Source of the DNA: Gemmatimonadaceae bacterium
GTDB taxonomy: Bacteria > Gemmatimonadota > Gemmatimonadetes > Gemmatimonadales > Gemmatimonadaceae
Assembly (NCBI GenBank): GCA_036496605.1
Contig: DASXKV010000004.1
Coordinates: forward strand, 62,001 to 126,000
Direction of reading: 5' to 3'
Length of the DNA stretch: 64,000 nt
The notes under the pieces: model-generated
The model's database searches: none
Seen by the model: the letters and a program-made list of their open reading frames with translations, nothing else
Told to the model about the DNA's origin: nothing
Part shown: piece after piece, positions 8,918 through 14,784 of the stretch
How the letters are laid out: each line of letters opens with the position of its first letter
Numbering within the stretch: the stretch's first letter is position 1
Program-made: the position numbers and the translations under genes

Positions 8918-9248
8918 CCGTCACCTCCATCCATCGTGGTTGGCACGCGGCGGCGAGATCGTCGAGGATTCGGTTCACCGCCCGCTCGTAGAAGATCCCG
9001 TCGTTCCGGTAGCTCCACAGATAGAGCTTGAGACTTTTCAGCTCGAGACACAGCCGGTCCGGGACGTAGTCGATGACTATCGTCCCGAAGTCCGGCGCGC
9101 CACCAGCGAGTACGCGCAGCTCGGCCGCGTCGCTCTCGGCGCCGCCGACTGGACAGAGGGATGTGAACTCCGGACACTCCATGCTGATCGAGTAGTCCCG
9201 ATCGGAGTATGGATTCTCAAAGGTCTCGAGCAGTTCTGGCTTGGGCAT
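8808..9248 (-). CDS. queF: NADPH-dependent preQ0 reductase QueF (type I)
   Basis: The enzyme reduces the nitrile of 7-cyano-7-deazaguanine to preQ1 in queuosine synthesis. The 146-residue length is normal for the short (type I) form. The substrate-binding catalytic Cys is in TSLCPV (Cys32), the catalytic Asp in APDFGTI (Asp53), the QueF signature is ELKSLKLYLWSYRN with Glu69, and GDFNIRGGI lies near the C-terminus. The 20-residue gap between Cys32 and Asp53 is longer than the compact Cys-Pro-x-x-Gly-x-Pro-Asp-Phe arrangement I know for the family; the extra part reads GGAESDAAELRVLAGG. The last nine residues are a basic RGTRGTRQTRK-like tail. A cluster-less QueE-like gene lies 2 kb away on the same strand. 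The 3' end overlaps the start of the M28 peptidase gene. Confidence 0.93.
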   Translation of the reverse strand: MPKPELLETFENPYSDRDYSISMECPEFTSLCPVGGAESDAAELRVLAGGAPDFGTIVIDYVPDRLCLELKSLKLYLWSYRNDGIFYERAVNRILDDLAAACQPRWMEVTGDFNIRGGIKSVITAQVEAHASGASRGTRGTRQTRK

Positions 9249-9251
9249 GCC

Positions 9252-9398
9252 GGGTAGAGGGCAGAGGGCGGAGGGCAGAGCGTCGCGAGTGGAGAAGAGA
9301 GAATAGCGAATAGAAAATAGAGAGTGCGAGAGTAGACGGGTCGAGGGTTGCCACGCTCTACTCTCTGCCCTCCGCCCTCTACCCTCTGCCCTCTACCC
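9252..9398. repeat. Heptad-repeat inverted pair upstream of queF
   Basis: The left arm (9252-9279) is GGGTAGA, GGGCAGA, GGGCGGA, GGGCAGA. The right arm (9363-9398) has five CCC tracts at 9368, 9375, 9382, 9389 and 9396, again at exact 7-nt spacing. The arms are complementary enough for a long hairpin around an 80-nt A/G-rich loop, and each can also form a G-quadruplex on one strand. The element starts 3 nt upstream of the queF start codon. Confidence 0.88.
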
Positions 9399-9929
9399 AC
9401 CGCCCGATTCACTTCGGAACGATTGCCCTAAAGTCCAACCAAAAGGTGCGAGGCGTCGCGTTTTTGGGGCTGGCCCGCCGCATGCACGCTTCCCATATTG
9501 CCAATGGTCCGGTGCACTCTGCGCCGGCCATCGCCGCCGCGTGAACGGCGTGGCGGCACCCGCCCCCCGGCATAGCCGGGGGGCACTTTCTTTAGAGGGG
9601 CTAGAGATTAGGGGATAAGGGGCTAAGGCCGCAGAAAATGCCAAGGGGTGGCGAGAGATCTTCTCTCTCACCACCCCATCAACAGACGCCACCGACGGGT
9701 TTCGAGATCGAGCTTCAGATGCGAGATCGCTCGCGGCTCGAGCTCAATCTCGCAGCTCGTTGCTGCCTTCTCGAAGCTCGGAGCTGGGCTCGCCGATGGT
9801 GGGTGAGAGCCCTGAGTGCCACATCGAAAAAGACGGAGCTCACTACTCACGTCTCGCTTCTGGAGCTCGCCCTCGACGCGGCTCGTCCCGAGATTCCGCG
9901 AAGAGCCCGAATTCTCTCTAGCCCCTGCC
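9399..9929. other. Long intergenic region with hairpins; no convincing long gene
   Basis: This stretch holds a possible 20-codon ORF (9482-9544) ending before a strong hairpin at 9562, a G4-tract run (9597-9628), a 14-bp imperfect hairpin at 9645-9677, and then about 230 nt rich in GAGCTC/CTCGAG words up to a C-rich run (9921-9937) beside the rhomboid stop codon. Longer open frames here have low-complexity translations and no recognisable domain. I annotate no gene. Confidence 0.5.
9562..9590 (+). terminator. Strong rho-independent-type hairpin with T-rich tail
   Basis: GCCCCCCGGC and GCCGGGGGGC form a perfect 10-bp stem around ATA, followed by ACTTTCTTT on the plus strand. No known rightward gene precedes it, so either a short transcript ends here or it is an orphan element. 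Confidence 0.7.
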
Positions 9930-10853
9930 CTAGTCCCTCTTCCTCAGTCTCCGCGACATCTCTTCCAGGATGCTGCGCTCCTCGCTCGTCAGGCTATCCA
10001 GCCCTTCCGCCGAGATCTTGTCGAGGACGCGATTCACGTCGTCGGCCTTGAGATCGCGGGGCGCGTGCTTTCGCGCAGGCGCCACGGCAGCCGGACGCTT
10101 CGCGGCGAGTGCTTTGCTTTTCGCCACGATCTCATCCACCTCTTCGACGCGCTCGCGCGAGCGTGGCAGCGCACGCGGAATCGCGCGCGGCGGATCGTCC
10201 GTGTCCGGCACCTGGGAGATGCGTTGACGAAGCTGCTCGATGCTGACGGCTGGCGGCGTGCGCATGTACAGCCACGCGACGATGAAGCCGCCGAGATGAG
10301 CGAAGTAGGCGATGTTCGTCCCACTACCCGCCAGACTGAACAGCCCCATCGCGAGATTGAATGCGACGAGCAGCAGCACGAGCGTCATCACGCGCATCGG
10401 CAGCACCCAGAACAGATACACTTCCTGCTTTGGCCACTGCAGCGCGTAGGCGCCCATCACTCCGAAGATCGCTCCCGACGCACCGAACAAGAGAAAGCCA
10501 CTGTCGCGGAAGAACAGTGTGTAAAAGATCAGCGCGCCGAGTCCGCACATGAAATAAAAGAAGACGAATCGCTTCGTTCCCCAGTGGTGCTCGAGTCGCG
10601 GACCGAAGATGAACAGCGTGTACATGTTCAGAAACACGTGCCAGAAATCGCCGTGCACGAACATGTAGGAGACGACGGTCCACCAGCGGGTGGGCGCCGC
10701 GGCAAAGCTGAAGCCGAGCGCGCTCTCCATGACATCCGGGCGAACGATTGTCAGCTGCAGAAAGAAGATCGCGACGTTGATCGCGATCAGCGCCTGCACG
10801 GCGGAGGTCATCCGCGGATAGTCTTGCTCGTTGGTCGTGGCCGGGTAGGTCAT
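9930..10853 (-). CDS. Rhomboid-family intramembrane serine protease
   Basis: The protein has 307 residues with six or more membrane helices in the first 200. The catalytic serine is in FGASGAIFG (Ser126) and its partner histidine in FAHLGGF (His186). The N-terminal half has the usual HGDFWHVFLNM stretch with the loop His and Asn residues that form the oxyanion site. The last 110 residues are cytoplasmic, charged and Arg/Lys-rich, ending in a short helical segment. It cleaves membrane proteins within the bilayer; its substrates are unknown. The gene stands alone between a heptad element and a 230-nt spacer. Confidence 0.92.
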   Translation of the reverse strand: MTYPATTNEQDYPRMTSAVQALIAINVAIFFLQLTIVRPDVMESALGFSFAAAPTRWWTVVSYMFVHGDFWHVFLNMYTLFIFGPRLEHHWGTKRFVFFYFMCGLGALIFYTLFFRDSGFLLFGASGAIFGVMGAYALQWPKQEVYLFWVLPMRVMTLVLLLVAFNLAMGLFSLAGSGTNIAYFAHLGGFIVAWLYMRTPPAVSIEQLRQRISQVPDTDDPPRAIPRALPRSRERVEEVDEIVAKSKALAAKRPAAVAPARKHAPRDLKADDVNRVLDKISAEGLDSLTSEERSILEEMSRRLRKRD

Positions 10854-11071
10854 GAAGCTGCCGTCACTGGCTGAGTCGGCTCGCGCGCTCAGCCCTTATA
10901 CACCGCGGCGCTCTCGTTCGCTGTCGTCGCCGCCCCTCGGAAATTAACGCTAAAACACGTCGCGGCGAGGTGAGTTCCGTCACGCCACCGGCGCCTCATT
11001 CGACGTCTCTGTTATACGCACAGATCGCGCGCAGAGGGCCTTTCCTCGAGCGAAGCGAAGGATCAACCCAC

Positions 11072-11089
11072 GACGCGCGTTCGCGCGTC
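11072..11089 (-). terminator. 8-bp hairpin at the end of the QueE-like gene
   Basis: GACGCGCG and CGCGCGTC pair around TT at the QueE-like stop codon. There is no T-tract. The adjacent CGAGCGAAGCGAAGGATC (11047-11064) resembles the tail of the TCATCCTGAGCGAAGCGAAGGAT repeat type. Confidence 0.35.
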
Positions 11090-11744
11090 ACCTCATGCCG
11101 GTTGGTGGTGGGAGCTTCAACGCAAAGCGGACGTCGTTGTGCAGAGCAGCGGCGCGCTCGAGCAGCGTCATCCATCGACGATCGCGATCGACCGGCACGC
11201 CCGGCGGCGGGTGAATCACGATCTGCGTCGCACCACTTACTCCACGCGCTTGCTCGACGATCCGTAAGAGTTGAGCGTCACTCGTCTGATCGCTCGAGCA
11301 CAGCACGAGCGCGTGCTGCATTCCCGCTTCCGCTGCCGCGTGCAACGTGCGGAGTCCTCGCTCTGTCATCGAGTCGAGCGCATTGCCCTCGAGCGTCACC
11401 TGGGTGAGCCCGACGAACTTCTTGAGCGCCGCAATGGCTTCCGGTCGCTGACCGTCGGTGTCGAGCATGATCGGAAGATCTACCGGTGGTTTCGCGAACG
11501 CGGCGCACACGTAGTCGACGTTCGACAGCGGATCGCGCCCAGAGATCGAAACCGAGTGATACGCCGACCGACTCGCGCTGCGCCGAAGCTCGTTCGCGAG
11601 CGCTTCCGCCGTGTACATCGTCGCCGTCTCCGCTTCGGCGGCGAAGCGCACGAAGATCTGACGGCGGCCCGACCACACACCCTGCGCCTGCAACCCCGCC
11701 GGGACGCCAGCGAGTGCCGCGGTCGGACCTGCCACTTGCGCCAT
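11088..11744 (-). CDS. QueE-like protein lacking the radical-SAM cluster cysteines
   Basis: The protein has 218 residues. Its order of motifs follows 7-carboxy-7-deazaguanine synthase (QueE): QGVWSGRRQIFVRFA corresponds to the family's QGEGPxxGRxxxFVRxAGC, HSVSISGRDPLSN to VSITGGEPLxQ, LPIMLDTDGQRPEA to LPVxLETNGT, and IVIHPPPG to the region near the end. The segment that should hold the three cluster-binding cysteines is missing: FVRFAAEAETATMYTAEAL runs straight through, and the only cysteines (in DYVCAAF and LVLCSSD) are elsewhere. The GGEP motif has become GRDP. It therefore cannot bind a normal 4Fe-4S cluster. The start is 5 nt after the ddl stop, so it is probably translated in the same operon. 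A non-radical role (regulatory or substrate-binding) or a decaying gene are both possible. The family match is my reading and needs a profile search. Confidence 0.6.
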   Translation of the reverse strand: MAQVAGPTAALAGVPAGLQAQGVWSGRRQIFVRFAAEAETATMYTAEALANELRRSASRSAYHSVSISGRDPLSNVDYVCAAFAKPPVDLPIMLDTDGQRPEAIAALKKFVGLTQVTLEGNALDSMTERGLRTLHAAAEAGMQHALVLCSSDQTSDAQLLRIVEQARGVSGATQIVIHPPPGVPVDRDRRWMTLLERAAALHNDVRFALKLPPPTGMR

Positions 11745-11749
11745 CGCGT

Positions 11750-12817
11750 CTATCCTCCTGTACCACGCGCATCGAGTGCGATGCGCACGATCCGTTCGCA
11801 GAGCTCTGGGAACGTGATTCCCGCCGCGGCCGCGGCCTGCGGAATCAGACTGGTCTGCGTCATCCCCGGTAGTGTGTTCGCCTCGAGACAGTAGAACTTT
11901 GCTCGGCCACGTCCTTCAGTACTCATGCGAAAATCGATGCGCGCATAACCGCGCAACTTCAATGCGCGAAATGCGCGACGCGCCAGCTCCTGAACGGCCG
12001 CCGTCTGCGACGCAGTAATCTTCGCTGGAAATTCCTCGACGGCCATCCCCGCCTGGTACTTGCATTCGTAGTCGTAAATCTCGTGCTTCGGGATGATTTC
12101 GCCAGCCGGGAGAGCCTCGTCACCCAAGATTCCGACCGTGAGCTCCCTGCCGGCGATAAAGCGCTCGATCATGACTTCGTCGTCGAACTGAAACGCCTCG
12201 CCGATCGCGGACGCGAGATCCTTCGCTTTCTTCACGACGCTGAGTCCCACCGTCGAACCTTGCTTCGACGGTTTCACCACCACGGGCAGCCCGAGCGACG
12301 CCAGCACTTCCTTGCGAAATCGCTTGCCCGCGACGTCCTTCTCGTCCGCCGAGCCGCGCGTCGCCATGAACCATTCGGCCGTCGTCACGTCGCTCCGCGC
12401 GAAGAGGTGCTTCGACAGATCCTTGTCCATCGCGAGCGCGCTCGCGAGGTGCCCACTGCCCGTGTATGGGATGCCGGCGAGGTCGAGGAGCGCCTGAATC
12501 GTTCCGTCCTCGCCGGCGCCGCCATGGAGGCCGAGAAAAACAATGTCGGCCTGTCGCAGCGACGGAAGTACCCGTTGCATCTGCGGTAGCGTTTCGCGCG
12601 CCATCCGCTGCAGTTCGGATTGGGAAGGTGGCGTTGGCTGCACGACCGGCCGAGCCAGCAGTGCCTTTTCGTCTTCGCGAGCGAGCGGCCCGCGCGCGGT
12701 ATCGATCGCCGTCACCTCGTGACCGCGCGTCCGCAGCGCTTCCGTTATGCGCAGTCCCGACGCGAGCGAGACATCCCGCTCGGCGGACGTGCCGCCCATC
12801 AAAACCGAGATCTTCAA
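11750..12817 (-). CDS. ddl: D-alanine--D-alanine ligase
   Basis: The enzyme makes D-Ala-D-Ala for peptidoglycan precursors in the cytoplasm. The 355 residues begin KISVLMGGTSAERDVSLASG, the family N-terminal motif, with LGLHGGAGEDGTIQALL, GSGHLASALAMDK, PVVVKPSKQGSTVGLS (ATP-grasp lysine) and CLEANTLPGMTQTSLIPQAA near the C-terminus. A helical insert of about 30 residues after position 45 slightly lengthens the N-domain. The start codon is TTG at 12817; no Shine-Dalgarno is visible, only a pyrimidine-rich stretch, and the next ATG (12799) would remove the first strand. It follows cbs by 95 nt with a heptad element between, and the QueE-like gene follows 5 nt later. Confidence 0.95.
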   Translation of the reverse strand: MKISVLMGGTSAERDVSLASGLRITEALRTRGHEVTAIDTARGPLAREDEKALLARPVVQPTPPSQSELQRMARETLPQMQRVLPSLRQADIVFLGLHGGAGEDGTIQALLDLAGIPYTGSGHLASALAMDKDLSKHLFARSDVTTAEWFMATRGSADEKDVAGKRFRKEVLASLGLPVVVKPSKQGSTVGLSVVKKAKDLASAIGEAFQFDDEVMIERFIAGRELTVGILGDEALPAGEIIPKHEIYDYECKYQAGMAVEEFPAKITASQTAAVQELARRAFRALKLRGYARIDFRMSTEGRGRAKFYCLEANTLPGMTQTSLIPQAAAAAGITFPELCERIVRIALDARGTGG

Positions 12818-12825
12818 GGGGGAAA

Positions 12826-12920
12826 GGGGCTACAGGAGGGCCTAGGGGTTCGGGACTAGCGGCTAGGGACATTCGGAGTTGGACAAGGCTTCTAGCCCCT
12901 AGCCCCTATCCCCTAGCCCC
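12826..12920. repeat. Heptad element between cbs and ddl; four CCCC tracts at 7-nt period
   Basis: The right arm has CCCC at 12896, 12903, 12910 and 12917, each separated by three bases (TAG or TAT), so the minus strand reads GGGGCTAGGGGATAGGGGCTAGGGG, a near-ideal G-quadruplex. The third tract merges into the cbs stop codon at 12913-12915. The left arm (12826-12868) is G-rich but less regular and lies just upstream of the ddl start. Confidence 0.88.
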
Positions 12921-14307
12921 TCGCCATTAGATAGCTCAGCATGTCGGATCGCGTCACGATCCCCGTCACCGTTCCATTCGACCTTACGAGTACGGCGGGG
13001 TTGGATTTCGAGAGCAGCTTTGCGATCGCGTCTACCGGCTGCTGACCATCCACCATTGGGAACGGTGGGTCCATCACTGCACCGACCGTCGAATCGAGGA
13101 GCTTCGTGTCGTCGAGGCTCTTTGCCGACAACGACGAGTCGCTCACCGATCCCACGCAATTGCCCGCCTCCATGATCGGAAGCTGAGACACATCGTGCAG
13201 TGACATGAGACGCAATGCTTGACGCACGGTCGTGCCGGGAGCAGCACTCACTACGGGCTGATTCGTGGGTGGCTTAGAGCTCAGTACGCTTGCGAGCGTC
13301 GTGCGATCCGCGTCGAGCAGTTGGTTCTCTCGCATCCATTCGTCGTTGTACAGCTTCGAGAGATAGCGCTCGCCGGTGTCGGGCAGGATCGTCACGACGC
13401 ACGCTTCGGGATCGTCGATGCGACGCGCCACGTGCAGCGCGACGTGCACGATGAGCCCCGACGAGCCTCCGACGAACAGTGCCTCCTCTCTCGTCAGGCG
13501 GCGCGCCATGCCGAACGATTCCTTGTCGGTCACCGTCATGAAATCATCGATGACCGACATGTCCAGCGTCCCGGGAATCTTGTCCTGCCCGATCCCTTCG
13601 ACCTTGTACGGCGTCCCCTCGGGCTTGCTCTGCCCCTTCGTCCTCCACATCTCGGCGAGGATGGATCCCACCGGGTCGCCGGAGATGATCTGAATCTTCG
13701 GATTGCGCTCCTTGAGATAGTGCGCGACGCCGGTGATGGTGCCGCCGGTTCCCGCGGCGCACACGAAGTGCGTGACACGTCCTTCGGTCTGCTCCCAGAT
13801 CTCGGGCCCGGTCGTCGCGTAATGCGCGTCGGAGTTCGCGTCGTTGTAGAACTGGTTCGCGAGAATCGCGTTAGGCGTCTCGTGCGCGATCCGCTTCGCC
13901 ATCATCACATAGTTGTCGGGATGATCCGGCGGAACCGCGGTCGGAGTGACGATCACTTCCGCCCCGAATGCCTTGAGGAGGCGCACTTTCTCCTGCGACA
14001 TCTTGTCGGGCATCGTGAAGATGCAGCGATATCCCTTCAACGTCGCCGCGATAGCGAGTCCGATGCCCGTATTGCCGCTCGTTCCCTCGACGATCGTTCC
14101 GCCGGGTCGCAATTGTCCTTCGCGCTCCGCGCGCTCGATGATCGGCATTCCGATCCGGTCCTTCACCGATCCGCCCGGATTGAAGAACTCGGCCTTGGCG
14201 TAAACGGGGGTGCGGATGCCGCGCGTGACTCGATTGAGCCGAATCAACGGCGTCCATCCGATGGTCTCGAGGACGGAGTGGTAAGGGGTGCGATTGCGCT
14301 CGCTCAT
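12913..14307 (-). CDS. cbs: Cystathionine beta-synthase (PLP domain plus CBS-domain pair)
   Basis: The protein has 464 residues. The fold-type II PLP domain (about 1-330) has the cofactor lysine in NPGGSVKDR (Lys49), the phosphate and substrate loops EGTSGNTGIGL and AAGTGGTITGV, and GGSSG near the end. Two CBS domains (about 340-464) follow, with VSQLPIMEAG and GTVTGIVTRSDML, which may bind adenosyl ligands as regulators. This architecture fits cystathionine beta-synthase of reverse transsulfuration (homocysteine + serine); a cysteine-synthase activity is the alternative. The start ATG overlaps the stop of the TonB-like lipoprotein gene by 4 nt. The stop codon is embedded in a G-quadruplex-like heptad element. 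Confidence 0.9.
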   Translation of the reverse strand: MSERNRTPYHSVLETIGWTPLIRLNRVTRGIRTPVYAKAEFFNPGGSVKDRIGMPIIERAEREGQLRPGGTIVEGTSGNTGIGLAIAATLKGYRCIFTMPDKMSQEKVRLLKAFGAEVIVTPTAVPPDHPDNYVMMAKRIAHETPNAILANQFYNDANSDAHYATTGPEIWEQTEGRVTHFVCAAGTGGTITGVAHYLKERNPKIQIISGDPVGSILAEMWRTKGQSKPEGTPYKVEGIGQDKIPGTLDMSVIDDFMTVTDKESFGMARRLTREEALFVGGSSGLIVHVALHVARRIDDPEACVVTILPDTGERYLSKLYNDEWMRENQLLDADRTTLASVLSSKPPTNQPVVSAAPGTTVRQALRLMSLHDVSQLPIMEAGNCVGSVSDSSLSAKSLDDTKLLDSTVGAVMDPPFPMVDGQQPVDAIAKLLSKSNPAVLVRSNGTVTGIVTRSDMLSYLMARG

Positions 14308-14759
14308 CCCCTCGGTCCTTTTTTCAAGATCGTGTCTCCGGGCAGCGGAGGTGCTCCGGGGAATCGGAAATACACCGGGAACAGAATCGTGACCGGCTGC
14401 GGCTCGCCTTTCGTTTTCGCCGGAACGAACTGCAACTCCTGCGAACCACGAATCGCGGCCGAGTCGAATGAGGCGTAGCCGCTCGACTCCACAACTTGCG
14501 TCGAGTCGGGATGCACGTGCCCATTTCGATCGATGAACAGCTTCAGCGTGACGTTCCCCTGCACCTTCTTCGCGAACAGCGCCTGGGGATAGTGAAAGGG
14601 GAGCTCCTTGTTGAGCATCTTTGGAGCTTCGTCGGGATGCTGAGGCCCCGCCTCGAAGCCCTTCATCAGCTTCTGCGACTGTTCCTTGTCTACACAGGCA
14701 GCGCTGCTCAGCACCGCCGCGACAAGCAGCGCGGAAACGACTCGCGACTCTCGGCCCAT
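14304..14759 (-). CDS. Lipoprotein with TonB C-terminal-type domain
   Basis: I choose ATG 14759 (151 residues) because MGRESRVVSALLVAAVL leads directly to the lipobox LSSAAC; the longer frame to 14804 would start inside mutS. The C-terminal part (GNVTLKLFIDRNGHVHPDST, then ESSGYASFDSAAIRG and a QELQFVPAK-like strand) matches the TonB C-terminal domain, which contacts TonB boxes of outer-membrane receptors. It lacks the long proline-rich spacer and the transmembrane anchor of true TonB, so it is anchored by lipid and is probably a TonB-like periplasmic module rather than the energy transducer. It lies between mutS (25 nt) and cbs (4-nt overlap) in the leftward operon. Confidence 0.8.
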   Translation of the reverse strand: MGRESRVVSALLVAAVLSSAACVDKEQSQKLMKGFEAGPQHPDEAPKMLNKELPFHYPQALFAKKVQGNVTLKLFIDRNGHVHPDSTQVVESSGYASFDSAAIRGSQELQFVPAKTKGEPQPVTILFPVYFRFPGAPPLPGDTILKKGPRG

Positions 14760-14784
14760 GAGGGCGAAATGTAAGAGGCCCGAC

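Noticed and set aside
9638-10051. Possible gene on the plus strand upstream of rhomboid
   Set aside because: The translation is mostly repeats of GAGCTC/CTCGAG-derived codons and overlaps the rhomboid coding region; no domain or ribosome site is visible.
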